From Aegilops tauschii subsp. strangulata (taxonomy: Eukaryota; Streptophyta; Magnoliopsida; Poales; Poaceae): a stretch of 64,000 nt of DNA. The notes beneath the pieces are model-generated. The model did no database searches. It was not told the DNA's origin and was given only the letters and a program-made list of their open reading frames with translations. Both the position numbers and the translations under genes were made by a program. This document shows positions 20,821 through 30,790 of this stretch, piece by piece. Every line of letters starts with the position of its first letter. The stretch's first letter is position 1. The stretch spans positions 501,650,544 through 501,714,543 of the forward strand of contig NC_053037.3 of NCBI RefSeq assembly GCF_002575655.3, written 5' to 3'.

Positions 20821-21744
20821 TCAGAGGAGATCTGGGAAAAGAAACCTGAAAAGGAGAAAAAGGAAGCGGTGAAAAGTATATGTGTCCGGGAGCAGTCGAG
20901 CCGTATTGTGGATCACAAGGTAGGTATGCCTCTGTCTATGCCCATGGTATTTTGAGTGCGTAGTTATGTACGCGCGGTGCGAATGCCGCCACTTGATCAG
21001 GACTGAGACGGAGGCCAAATTGCTAATCGAGCTCTCGACGAGCCGAGCCATCCTGCTGCAGAATAGTCCGGACTCTCTTGACAGTGTCCGGGAGTTCGGC
21101 CGCTGAATTGAGGTTCTGCTTGAGAAGGCCGCTCTGTACTTCTGCTGCTCAGGCAGCGGTGTGCTCCTCGGTACGGAGGGAGGTTCCGGGTTTCCATTAA
21201 CTATTATGACGCCGCGTGGTCCGGGCATCTTGAGGTTGAGATAAGCATAATGTGGCACCGCGTTAAATCGAGCAAATGTCGTTCGTCCCAGCAGTGCGTG
21301 ATAGGTGCTGCGAAAGGGGACGATATCGAAGATTAACTCTTCGCTTTGGAAGTTATTCGGAGATCCGAAGACCACCTTGAGTGTGATTGAGCCCGTACAG
21401 TGGGCCTCTACACCTGGTATGACCCTTTTAAAGGTAGTCTTCGTGGGCTTGATCCGTGATGGGTTAATGCCCATTTTGCGCACTGTATGCTGATAGAGCA
21501 GATTGAGGCTGCTGCCACCGTCCATGAGGACTCGCGTCAGGTGGAATCCATCAATGATAGGGTCGAGGACCAGTGCGGCTGTACCGCCAAGACGAATACT
21601 GGTCGGATGATCCCAACGATCAAAAGTGAACGGGCATGACGACCATGGATTAAATTTTAGGGTGACTGGCTCTATCGCATAGACGTCCCTGAGTGCGCGC
21701 TTGCACTCCCTCTTAGGGATGTGTGTAGCATATATCATGTTCAC
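20821..21744 (-). CDS. retropepsin-like protease domain (gag-pro C-terminal part), inner element
   Basis: This is the aspartic protease that would process the gag polyprotein in the virus-like particle. The open frame gives 307 residues. The active-site motif is VLMDGGSSLNLLY with Asp at residue ~75 (DGG instead of DTG/DSG, common in plant gypsy proteases), and the C-terminal motif is YHALLGRTTFARFNAV at ~148-163. The tail after ~180 (PEPPSVPRSTPLPEQQ onwards) looks unstructured and frameshifted. It probably formed one ORF with the upstream gag at 21862-23904; the ~120 bp between them carries stops or a shift. No reverse transcriptase follows. Confidence 0.8.
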   Translation of the reverse strand: MNMIYATHIPKRECKRALRDVYAIEPVTLKFNPWSSCPFTFDRWDHPTSIRLGGTAALVLDPIIDGFHLTRVLMDGGSSLNLLYQHTVRKMGINPSRIKPTKTTFKRVIPGVEAHCTGSITLKVVFGSPNNFQSEELIFDIVPFRSTYHALLGRTTFARFNAVPHYAYLNLKMPGPRGVIIVNGNPEPPSVPRSTPLPEQQKYRAAFSSRTSIQRPNSRTLSRESGLFCSRMARLVESSISNLASVSVLIKWRHSHRAYITTHSKYHGHRQRHTYLVIHNTARLLPDTYTFHRFLFLLFRFLFPDLL

Positions 21745-21861
21745 CAGTTTGACCTGAGGGGGAAACTTCTTCTGTCCCCCTATGTTCGGTTGCCGGGGTT
21801 CCTCATCATCGTCCTCGCTTTGCGATCCCTTTTCCTTGTTCTCAGCGTTTAACTTGTCGGC

Positions 21862-23904
21862 CTATTTAAAGACCCAACAATCTCTGTTGGTATGATTGGC
21901 TGGTTTGTCTGGGGTGCCATGGATCTGGCACGGACGGTCGAGTATGCAGTCCAAGCTAGATTGTCCTGAGTTGTTTCTTTTATATGGCTTCTTCCGCTGA
22001 CCGGACTTGGGGCGACTGAATCCGGCGTTGACTGTCGTGTCATCGGTGTTGTCACCATTGCTTCGGCGTTTGTGTCTGTTGCGTCGGAGCTTGCCGTTGC
22101 TATTTTCGACCTCGAAGGTGCCCATTTCACTTGCTGTGTTTTTGCTATGGGCCAGCCAACTATCCTCACCCGCACAAAAGCGGGTCATGAGTGCTGTGAG
22201 GGCTGCCATGGACTTCAGCTTTTCCTGGCCGAGGTGGAGGGCGAACCATTTGTCACGGATGCTATGTTTATAGGCCGCTAGGGCTTCGGCATCCAGACAG
22301 TCGACGATCTGGTTCTTTTTAGTTAGGAACCTAGTCCAGAATTTCCTGGCTGACTCTCCAGGCTGTTGAACTATGTGACTTAAGTCATCGGTATCTGGTG
22401 GCCGGACATATGTACCTTGGAAGTTGCCAAGGAAGGCTTCTTCCAAGTCCTCCCAGCTGCCAATAGAATTTTCAGGCAAACTGTTTAACCAGTGCCGAGC
22501 TGGCCCTTTGAGTTTTAGTGGGAGGTATTTGATGGCGTGGAGGTCATCTCCGCGGGCCATATGGATGTGGAGAATAAAATCCTCGATCCAAACCGCGGGA
22601 TCCATTGTTCCATCGTATGATTCGATATTTACGGGTTTAAACCCTTCTGGGAATTCATGATCCATTACTTCGTCAGTGAAGCAAAGGGGGTGTGCGGCGC
22701 CTCTATATCGGGCCACATCACGACGTAGCTCCGATGGAGTCCGTCTGCGGTTTTCGGCCTGGGCGTGACTAGGCTTGTCACGTCCGAATAGATAGCCGTC
22801 GTCACGTGTCAGGGCACATCCTCGCGATCCGTAGGTCGATCTGGTATGTCCTGCTCTACAATCCAGGTCCTGCCAAAGATCATATGTATAACCCTGAGTT
22901 GTTCTATCTCTGCCTTTACGGCGAGGTGGGGCGGGCTGGTGTTCGGCTTGAGTTGCCGCTTTATCCCGACGGCGTGGTGGTCGGTCGGCCGTGTTGCGCG
23001 ATGATGGTACGGGCTCCGGTGCCTCATCATCGAACCGAGGCAGCAATTTGCGCTTCGGGTAACTTTTGGCTGGGCGCTTAAGGCCGTATTCTTCGGCTGC
23101 TCGGACATCAGTCCATCTGTCATTGAGCAGATCCTGGTCAGCTTGAAGCTGCTGCTGCTTCATTTTCAGGCTCCTTGAAGTGGCTATTAGCTGGCGCTTA
23201 AAGCGCTCCTGCTCGAGAGGTTCCTCAGGCACGATAAAATCCTCGTTACCAAGGCTCACCTCATCCTCGGAGGGTGGAAGATAAGTGCTGCCTTCTGAGT
23301 CGTCGTTTATGGCATGTTCATCAGGGCTAACTTGCCCATCTTCTCGATCGTCTTGTTCGTCCGTTTGTTCGTCGGGATCTTCTTTGTCTTTGGCACCGTC
23401 CGGAGTGTTATCGTCTCCTGTGCTGGTGTTGCTGTCCTTGCTGCGGCGGGATTTATAGCGGCGCCGCTGATGCCGACGCTTTGGTTGTGTCTTAGGAGGC
23501 TCATCCTCAACTGGGTTTTCCTTGTCCTCGTCGTTATTCTCATTAGGTGTATCCACCATGTATATGTCGTACGAAGACGTGGCCGTCCAGCCCCCGGTGA
23601 ACGGTGGTTTTTGGCCATGCTCCTCATCTGCATCGTCGTCCACAATGTCGATGTCGTCGGAGCCGTAATCGAGCATGTCGGTTAAGTTCTCGACAGTGGC
23701 TATGTAGTGGGTGGTGGGTGGGAAGCGAAATTCCCCGTCATCATCCTCCAGTTCGAACCAAATACAGTTCAGCTGTGAGCCCTCCGCTAAGGATATATTT
23801 TTAACGAGTTTAGCACATCGCCTAAAGACGAGTGTCAGAAGACGTCCGCGGTGCTGAATTCGATAATCGATGACTGATCCAGCTCGACGTGCGCGGACAC
23901 ACAT
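21862..23904 (-). CDS. gag: gag, main part, 680 codons, inner Fatima-like element
   Basis: Structural protein of the retrotransposon particle. The open frame is uninterrupted for 680 codons. Order: residues 50-230 acidic and Arg/Lys-rich low-complexity; 230-270 a Gln-rich helical segment; 395-430 (RRDVARYRGAAHPLCFTDEV); Retrotrans_gag capsid domain ~430-550 (WIEDFILHIHMARGDDLHAI, then LKGPARHWLNSLPENSIGSW); basic linker 600-645; and a zinc-knuckle-like motif C659-x2-H662-x8-H671-x4-C676 at the end. The first Met used is an internal one: the N-terminus is at 24364 in another frame, so a frameshift lies between ~23966 and ~23904. A long intact gag in an element with ~6% diverged LTRs is notable. 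Confidence 0.85.
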   Translation of the reverse strand: MCVRARRAGSVIDYRIQHRGRLLTLVFRRCAKLVKNISLAEGSQLNCIWFELEDDDGEFRFPPTTHYIATVENLTDMLDYGSDDIDIVDDDADEEHGQKPPFTGGWTATSSYDIYMVDTPNENNDEDKENPVEDEPPKTQPKRRHQRRRYKSRRSKDSNTSTGDDNTPDGAKDKEDPDEQTDEQDDREDGQVSPDEHAINDDSEGSTYLPPSEDEVSLGNEDFIVPEEPLEQERFKRQLIATSRSLKMKQQQLQADQDLLNDRWTDVRAAEEYGLKRPAKSYPKRKLLPRFDDEAPEPVPSSRNTADRPPRRRDKAATQAEHQPAPPRRKGRDRTTQGYTYDLWQDLDCRAGHTRSTYGSRGCALTRDDGYLFGRDKPSHAQAENRRRTPSELRRDVARYRGAAHPLCFTDEVMDHEFPEGFKPVNIESYDGTMDPAVWIEDFILHIHMARGDDLHAIKYLPLKLKGPARHWLNSLPENSIGSWEDLEEAFLGNFQGTYVRPPDTDDLSHIVQQPGESARKFWTRFLTKKNQIVDCLDAEALAAYKHSIRDKWFALHLGQEKLKSMAALTALMTRFCAGEDSWLAHSKNTASEMGTFEVENSNGKLRRNRHKRRSNGDNTDDTTVNAGFSRPKSGQRKKPYKRNNSGQSSLDCILDRPCQIHGTPDKPANHTNRDCWVFK

Positions 23905-23965
23905 GGTTCGGAACTTATGGCCGGAAACGAGTCCGAGGTTCGGGAGACACAGATATCAGCCGAGG

Positions 23966-24364
23966 TTAGGTCTGTGTGCGGCTCCAACGCCGCGGAGTCT
24001 GCGGCTTCTGTGGCGGGGTTGGGCTTCCCGTCCTTGGATGACGCGATTTGTCCGGATCTAAGGCCAGAGCGGTTACAGGTGCAATTTCCTGAGTATGGTC
24101 CGATGATAGATTTAAGTCATGTTCATCGTAGGGACCGGGAATGGCTGCCGTGGTGTCGAATTCGTCGAAGATCAAGTCTCCACGGATGTCGGCGACATAG
24201 TTCAAGCTCCCGAATCTGACCTGATGGCCAGGGGCGTAGCTGTCGATCTGCTCCAGATGGCCAAGTGAGTTGGCCCGCAGTGCGAAGCCGCCGAACACGA
24301 AGATATATCCGGGGAGGAAGGTTTCCCATTGGACAGCATCGTTGTTGACGATTGAAGGAGCCAT
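23966..24364 (-). pseudogene. gag: gag N-terminal segment, inner element, frameshifted from main gag
   Basis: The ATG at 24364, 48 bp inside the 5' LTR boundary at 24412, starts MAPSIVNNDAVQWETFLPGY and continues with FGGFALRANSLGHLEQIDSY. The frame stops at 23966 and the rest of gag continues in a different frame from about 23904. A start close behind the LTR and primer site is normal for gag. One small indel in the gap separates the two parts. Confidence 0.65.
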
Positions 24365-24411
24365 CAAACCCTTTGAGGACGGCACAGTGGAACTCTCAAT
24401 GAAAGCACCAA

Positions 24412-24879
24412 TGTCGGTGTCAAAACCGGCGGATCTCGGGTAGGGGTCCCGAACTGTGCGTCTAAGGTCGATGGTAAAAGGAGACAGGGGACACAATGTT
24501 TACCCAGGTTCGGGCCCTCTCTATGGAGGTAATACCCTACTTCCTGCTTGATTGATCTTGATGAATATGAGTATTACGAGAGTTGATCTACCACAAGATC
24601 GTAATGGCTAAAACCCTAGAAGTCTAGCCTGTATGACTGTATCCATTTTCGGACTAAGCCCTCCAGTTTATATAGACACCGGAGGGAAGTAGGGTTGTAC
24701 AAAGTCGGTTATAGAGAAAGGAATCTTCATATTTGGTCGCCAAACTTGCCTTCCACGCCAAGGAGAGTCCCATCCGGACACGCGAGAGAGTCTTCGGTCT
24801 TGCATCTTTACAGCCCATTAGTCCGGCCCATGTCCAACATGCCGGACGCCCGAGGACCCCTTAGTCCAGGACTCCCTCA
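24412..24879 (-). mobile_element. 5' LTR (468 bp) of inner Fatima-like element
   Basis: It begins TGTCGGTGTCAAAACCGGCG and ends GTCCAGGACTCCCTCA, followed by the AGCAC duplication. On the minus strand the TATA box CTATATAAAC lies at about 24669-24678, so this copy keeps the promoter missing from the other LTR. The primer-binding region on its left reads TTGGTGCTTTCATTGAGAG on the sense strand. I cannot assign the primer tRNA. Confidence 0.85.
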
Positions 24880-25256
24880 AGCACCCTCCCCTCCTCATGA
24901 ATCAAATGAAGCAGTTGATGGAGATGCACCGAATGGCGGAACCGGCCATGAAGGACCTCTGTGTCCGGCTATGGCCCTCTGAGCCTGTATCGAGCGGCTA
25001 CTTCGGTCTAGTGGCGAAGTTTTGTGATGCGTCCACCCGGATTGATGCTATCAAACGTTCGGTGTGCATCGAGAGGGCTTGGATGGCGTTTTCAAAGACA
25101 ATGGTGCATTGGTCAAGGATCAAGCCCGTCGAGATGGCCACCGGTCCTCCGCCAGCTTGGAAGGAGGAAAGGCGCCCAGAGCAGTACTTCACCGCCGTGA
25201 TGGCCGGAGCTCGGGCCGTGGAGGCGCGGTGTTCCAAGGATGTACTCCTTGAGTAG

Positions 25257-26405
25257 TTATGTTGTAATGTATGAACTTGTGATGAAACCGTATGCTTTGT
25301 GAGCCAGGGGTATTTTGTATGGTTTATCATACTTGTGTGTATTTTATGTTTAATTTTCACTCCTGTGCGGCCGTATTTATCCTGAAAGTTACCAGTCGTC
25401 GGCTTCAGGCCCCACGTAGATGCTACGACGGGTGTTCCATCCTCCGCACTGTAACCCTTAGACGATGTCTCGGTGCCCGGAGGCCGTAGTTTAGGAGGGG
25501 AACAAGGCAATCGGACTATGCGCCTTTATTACCTTCACTTAGCCATATATAGGAGCTTGACTGTGGGGGCTGGTGACCAGCCCCCAGTGTGGTGAGATGT
25601 TTAGGCAAACCCTAGGGCCCAGCATCAATCACCCGATTTGTTCAAAGATGAATCCTTCGTAGTACACGGGACAATCGCTGATGATTTTTGGTTTGAAGAC
25701 AAGTCATCGGATCGCCGACCAGTTCTCGCGTATTATGATAGTCAGTTTTCGGCATTCTCCATTGAGGTACTTGACCGAGCAAGGCAGAAGTACAATTGCA
25801 GCATTTATCCCTTTACCTCCTTATACGACCGTGCGGAACATAAGGAGGTAAACACAGGAGCTGGGCAAGCCAACTATTTACCCAAGAAATAATTCGGAAC
25901 CGGTGCATATAATGTAATATCCATGATGCCGAACACAGTGAAAAGTAAGGTGTCGGTCTTTGATGTATAGGGCAAGTGTCTAGGTCAAGCCCCCGGTCTA
26001 GTAACCGGTGTATACACGAGATCCGAAGGGTATAACACTTGATTGGGGCTGGTTCGAAGAGCAAGAAGGAACAAACAAAAAAATGTACAGCATAACTGTA
26101 GAAGATTCGTAAAAATGTTTGCTTTATTTCCAATAAGCTCGTGGTGTCTAGCCATACAATTCGAACTGCCGAGCAAGACCTCGGATAGGGGTATATTCAA
26201 AAAAAAGATAAACATAAATTTACAGATGAAAGGTTTATGTAGGACCTTGATGTGTGGGTTAACACCCGAACTGCGCCCTACTATTGTCTGCGCCTTTTCT
26301 TCTGCTGGGAGGAACAGCTTTGTTGGATGGTTGACCGATGACGGGTCCTTAACAGGGAGTCCTTGAGAGGTTGCTGCATTGGCGGGGCTTGATGCCGGAT
26401 AGGTC
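25257..26405. other. convergent spacer of outer element
   Basis: Non-coding spacer between the outer antisense gene (stop at 25254-25256) and the outer protease on the minus strand. It corresponds to 19780-20820 of the inner copy. Short ORFs such as 25638-25892 have no recognisable content. Confidence 0.55.
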
Positions 26406-27266
26406 CTAGGTGGTACCTGTACGTCGTCGGAAGATGCGGTGTTGCATAGTGTGGTCGAACTGAACTATAGGTTGGGGCCCCACAGCTGCCCATGGTATGT
26501 TAGGCGCAAAGTTATGATGTCTAGGCACGTGATGTGCTTCTGGGATGGGCCTGCCATGGAGGTCATTTCCCAATGCACGTCGAACGTAGGGAGGCCCCTT
26601 GGCTCGGGATAGATCTTGCGGTCGCTTATTTGCCGCTCGTGCCCTAACGGCAAGCTGACCATTCGACCCTTCGTATTCGATCGCCAAGGCCACAGTGTTT
26701 TCCTCAGTGCGAGGAGAGTGCTCCGTGTTTCCATTAGCTGTGATGATGCTGGGCATCTTGAGTTTGAGGTAGGCATAATGCGGGACGGCGTTAAAATGAG
26801 CGAACGACGTTCGGCCTAGCAGGGCATGATAGCCACTGCGAAAAGGGGCAATATCGAAGATCAAGTCTTCACTCCTGAAATTGTCCAGGGATCCGAACAC
26901 TACTTCCAAGGTGACAGTGCCCGAACAATGGGCATCAACGCCGGGGATGACCCCCTTGAAGGTGGTGCTGCTGGGCTTGATCCTTGACGGGTTAACTCCC
27001 ATCTTTCTTACTGTATCTTCATAGATCATATTGAGGTTACTGCCGCCATCCATAAGGACTCTAGTAAGGTGGTATCCATTGATAATGGGGTCGAGGACCA
27101 AGGCTGCCGATCGTCCATGATGGATAATGGTCGGGTGGCCCTTGCGGTCGAAGGTGATCGGGCATGCTGACCATGGGTTGAATTTTGGGACGAGAAGCTC
27201 TATGGTGTAGACATCCCGAAGCGCATGCTTCCTCTCCTTCTTGGGTATATGAGTGGCATAAATCAT
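26406..27266 (-). CDS. retropepsin-like protease domain, outer element
   Basis: Open frame of 286 residues, about 70% similar by eye to the inner protease over its first 200 residues. Active site VLMDGGSNLNMIY with Asp at ~73; C-terminal motif YHALLGRTSFAHFNAVPHYA at ~145-165. The residues after ~185 diverge. Upstream, gag ends at 27263 (VKTVT then stop) directly next to the MIYATHIP start, so gag and protease were probably one frame and are now separated by a stop or single-base change. Confidence 0.8.
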   Translation of the reverse strand: MIYATHIPKKERKHALRDVYTIELLVPKFNPWSACPITFDRKGHPTIIHHGRSAALVLDPIINGYHLTRVLMDGGSNLNMIYEDTVRKMGVNPSRIKPSSTTFKGVIPGVDAHCSGTVTLEVVFGSLDNFRSEDLIFDIAPFRSGYHALLGRTSFAHFNAVPHYAYLKLKMPSIITANGNTEHSPRTEENTVALAIEYEGSNGQLAVRARAANKRPQDLSRAKGPPYVRRALGNDLHGRPIPEAHHVPRHHNFAPNIPWAAVGPQPIVQFDHTMQHRIFRRRTGTT

Positions 27267-28307
27267 GTCACTGTTTTCACCTCAGGAGGGAATTGCTTCT
27301 GGCCTCCATTGTTCGGCCTGCGAGGTTCCTCATTCTCCTCGCTGCGGGGGCTTTTGCCCCTGTCCTCGGCTATGAGTTTGCCGGCTTGCTTAATAACCAA
27401 ATAATTACAGTTGGTGTGGTTGGCAGGTTTGTCTGAGGTGCCATGGATCTGGCAAGGCCTATCCAAGATGGCGTCCAACTTAGTGGGTCTATCATGTTTT
27501 CCTTTAGATGGCTTCTTCTGCGGTCCTGACTTGGAGTTGCGGAATCTAGCATTTACTACCAAGTCGTCGGCTTTGGGGCCATTGTGTCGGCGATTATTTT
27601 TATTGCGCCTGGGCTTTTGGTTGCCGTCCCAGACCTCTGATGTGCTGGGGCCTTCTGGGTTGGTGCTTCTACGAGCCAACCAGCTATCCTCGCCTACACA
27701 AAAAATGGGTCATAAGGGAGGTAAGGGCCACCATTGTCCTCGGCTTGTCCTGGCCGAGCTGGAAGGCGAGCCATTCGTCCCGGATACTATGCTTGAACAC
27801 GGCTATGGCTTCGGCATATGGGCAATCAACTATCTGATTTTTCTTTACCGATTCCAAAATTGTCGGGCCGACTCACCGGGCTACTGGACCACATGGCTTA
27901 GGCCACCGGCGTCCGGAGGCCGGACATAGGTGCCTTGAAAGTGGGCTGAAAAGCGTCTTTGAGCTCTTCCCAGCTCCCAATGGAGTCTTCGGGGAGGCTG
28001 TTCAACCAATGTTGGGCTGGTCCTTTGAGATTTAATGGCAAATATTTGATGGCGTGGAGATCATCTCCTCGAGCCATGTGAATATGGAGAAGAAAGTCTT
28101 CAATCCATACAGCTGGGTCTGTAGTGTCGTCGTATGGCTCAATGTTGATGGCTTTAAACCCCTCTGGGACTGCATCACCTCATCGGTGAGGCACATAGGG
28201 TGGGCAGCGCCTCTTATTCGGGCCACGTCGCGTCGAACTTCGGACTCCATCCTGGCCCCGGTGTTCATCCCGAACACTATCATTTCGGTCGAGCCATGCT
28301 TGGTATC
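27263..28307 (-). pseudogene. gag: gag of outer element, C-terminal half, frameshifted
   Basis: The frame 27263-27679 encodes the C-terminal end of gag with the zinc-knuckle-like PCQIHGTSDKPANHTNC (last Cys followed by NYLV instead of DCWVF). Capsid-domain sequence lies further upstream at ~27930-28200 but in several frames (RRDVARIRGAAHPMCLTDEV at one end, then shifted), so it is a pseudogene. At 28307 it is cut by the tandem-array element; the coding sequence resumes at 63061 after the duplicated GTATC. Confidence 0.8.
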
Positions 28308-28932
28308 TATCATGGTTTTGTCACGGCAGATGTCCTTAGGGTGAGGACTTAGTCGCGAGGCCAACGCATCTATGTGGTAGCTTGAGAGGGGTTGAGCGGA
28401 ATCGAGAGACGCAACACAAGACGAGGATTTAGACAGCTTCGGGCCCCGGGAAACATCATCCGGTAATAACCCTACATGCTGTTTGAGGCTGGATCTCATT
28501 ACGCTCATGAGGGAGTCGCCATAAAACAGCTCTCCTCTAATTCTGTCTAGCCCTAGAGATTATTGATTATTGCCCTCTCCCTTTTGGGGGAGCCCTGCCC
28601 CTCCTTATATATGTTGAAGGGGCGGTTTACATGACTAATCCTAGTTGGATTAGGATTACTCTATTACAAGTGGAGTCCTAGTCTTGCTTCCTTTATAACA
28701 GAATATTCCTTATGCTTTCCTCATAAACCGGCCCACACCATTAAACGTGAACCGGCCTTTTGGGCCTTGGGTCTCGTCATCCATTTCACCCGCCCACCGG
28801 GTTACTAATGAACCGCCAAGATCGGGCGGGTTACCCGTGAATCGCCAAGCTCCGGGCGGGTTACCAGTGAGTCGTCCAGTCCGGCCGAGTTATACTTCCG
28901 GCCGGGTTACGCCGCGGGGTATATCCCCGACA
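28308..28932 (-). mobile_element. 3' LTR (625 bp, full length) of the tandem-array element
   Basis: On the plus strand it runs from TATCATGGTTTTG to GGTATATCCCCGACA. The consensus outer end is TGTCGTGG, so two G-to-A changes (CpG decay) altered this terminus. A TATA box is present on the minus strand (CATATATAAG, ~28614-28622). It shares diagnostic bases with the other terminal LTR (GTGAATCGCC, TTACCAGTGAG, CTCGTCATCC) and differs there from all six truncated internal LTRs. It has an extra ~14-bp segment near its end (CCGGCCGAGTTATACTTCC). Confidence 0.85.
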
Positions 28933-29678
28933 TTACCCCCAGTTTAATTTGGATTTATCCATGTTAAACTGATCTGCAACATAAACACAAGAACAAATTT
29001 GGCGGGTTGTGCTCCGGTTTAAAATTCTTATAAACCGGCACTTGATCATCCTTAAGTCCTTGTCATTTCCTCCTAGAAAATCCGGGTCAACAAGCCAACT
29101 TCATACTCAATTTGCTGACATTGGTTTCTCACAGAGAAATATTGTGAAGAATAATCCACTTGAGTCGGCTTCCAAAGCGCCGGTTTAAGAAATATTGGTC
29201 TTGAAATACTCATCTGATATTCAACCGGTTTGAAGATGTAGAACTTGCCGGTTTAATATTACCAAAAATGCCGGTTTATAAATATTGATGGCACCGGGTC
29301 ATAATTGTCGTCGACACCGGGTCATGTAATTGATCTTCCTGATTTGCTCAAAACTGATAAACTGAAGACGTTCCTCCTTTATATGCATAATACCTGTAGC
29401 CCCCATGTCTTAAGAGGAGAACATAGTGATAACTTATGACTTGCTCCAATAAGTGTTTTCAACCTTGAAGAAATCCGTTTTGTTCATCTCAATCATATAA
29501 ACTGAATACTCCATATATGTAGCCCCCAAGTGCCGGGTTGTCATGCTTGCAGCAACTTGGGACTTGTAATTGCTTATAAAAACTTCAATCAGTGTAGCCC
29601 CCAAGGGCCGGCTTAGTAAAATAATACTGAATCGGGACTTGATATATACTTCAATGAAAATAACATCTTATAATGTAG

Positions 29679-29750
29679 CTACCATCGTAGGGCTTGAACC
29701 CACGTCCACAAGGTTAAGAGCTTTGTGCTTTACCAACTGAGCAATGGACC
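29679..29750 (-). tRNA. tRNA-Lys(CUU)-like sequence, degenerate, in sense orientation of the element
   Basis: The minus strand reads as a 72-nt tRNA-like sequence. It has a D arm GCTCAGTTGGTAAAGC, an anticodon arm with loop CTCTTAA (anticodon CTT, Lys), variable TGGAC, and a T arm GTGGGTTCAAGCCCTAC, which matches the B-box consensus. From memory of plant tRNA-Lys(CUU) it differs at about 7 of 61 positions from the D arm to the 3' stem, mostly G-to-A or C-to-T. One pair is lost in the D stem and one in the anticodon stem. The acceptor stem is poorly paired and one base short at the 5' side, so it is probably not a working tRNA gene. Confidence 0.75.
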
Positions 29751-30790
29751 TTTCAATAGGTTTTAAGACTTGTGTACCTTGAATTCTTGACAGGAGCAAT
29801 TGGTAGCCCCCAAGGGCCGGCTCATTACAATGTGACGAGTCGGGTCTTCCATAAAGTGAGCAAAAAATGACTTCGCATTAGCCCCCAAGTGCCATGGTGC
29901 ATGCTGGCAGTGACATGGGACTTGCATATTTGATGTAATCTCAATTTGAATAATGTAGCCCCCAAGCGCCGGGTCGTGAGCCTGCAGCGACTCAGGACTA
30001 TTCCCTCCATTGTAAAAATAAATCATGTCCATTAATAAAATAATAACCATTGCGCTGAAGCGACTTTGAAGACCTCCATCATGATATTGGCTATTGATAA
30101 CCATAATAAAAATCCAGCCATGTTCGCTATTAAAGATTTGAATAATATAATCCAATGATTTATAAGCGCATGATTCCAATGGCGCAATCCAAATATATAC
30201 TGGCGACTTATAGTCGAAAGCCAGGCCGGGTTAATAAACACCGGATTATAACTGATGATGTACTGACAACTTGTAGTTGAAAGTCAAGCCGGTTTAATGA
30301 ACACCGGTTTATCAAAACATTATAAATGTCACCAAAAGAGAAAAAACTTGGCAAACAAAAGCATATGAAAAACTTGTAGTCGAGGCTCTTCAGGGGCTGC
30401 CAGGCCCCAAATTCGAGGCTTTTCATGGGCTGCTAGGCCACTGAGTTAAACCATTTCACAAAGCCTTTTAAGATGGTCCTCCATCTTTAACCAATCGCCG
30501 GTCTATCATTGACAAGTTCAGGGTCATATGTGATTGACTTGTCAAGTTGGCGGGGCATACCAGGCTTACCTGGGTGGAGTGACTTACTTAATGAAGGCAG
30601 GTTAACCCGGGGTTTTTGGTGTATATACCAGGCTTCCAAGCCACAGCTTGATAGCCTATTGCAAGTGTAGATTTCTTTGTTCATTGCAATAGCAAAGAAT
30701 CCCCAAGCAACATTTTGAGCTGTGCTCAACGGGTGCCTATGTTTGAGTTGTTCTTGACAAAACTCTTTGGCCCCTAAGTAATGGCATTGC

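Larger units (their letters stand above)
15680..24879 (-). mobile_element. inner Fatima-like gypsy retrotransposon without pol, 9.2 kb, complete
   Basis: The element is bounded by LTRs 15680-16143 and 24412-24879 with perfect 5-bp duplications AGCAC (15675-15679 and 24880-24884). Sense is minus: 5' LTR on the right, then gag, protease, a ~1-kb spacer where pol would be expected, the antisense gene and the 3' LTR on the left. A hand count of LTR differences gives roughly 30 substitutions over ~464 bp plus small indels (about 6%), so it is not recent. It is non-autonomous: no reverse transcriptase, RNase H or integrase is found. It sits inside exon 6 of the same gene in a sister element. Confidence 0.9.
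13191..25256 (+). pseudogene. outer antisense gene (Transposase_28-like plus coiled coil), six exons, decayed and split
   Basis: Gene of unknown function running opposite to gag, homologous to the inner gene at 16690-19779. Predicted exons are 13191-13710, 13789-14227, 14303-14805, 14978-15092, 15177-15491 and 15567-15679 joined to 24885-25256. Donors and acceptors (GTAACA/CACAG, GTGAGA/TGTAG, GTAGGC/TGCAG, GTTAGT/TGCAG, GTAAGC/CGCAG) sit at the same places as in the inner copy. Exon 1 has frameshifts and stops through the Transposase_28 domain (remnant around 13400-13560). Exon 5 still encodes a clean coiled coil (KTEREKHEARVAEVQQELKD). Exon 6 is cut by the 9.2-kb inner element, and the C-terminal part (24897-25256, 120 codons) is open. 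Not functional here. Confidence 0.7.

Noticed and set aside
29679..29750. Functional nuclear tRNA-Lys gene
   Set aside because: The acceptor stem is poorly paired, the 5' side is one base short, stem mismatches are present, and it lies inside a retrotransposon; kept as a tRNA-like feature only.
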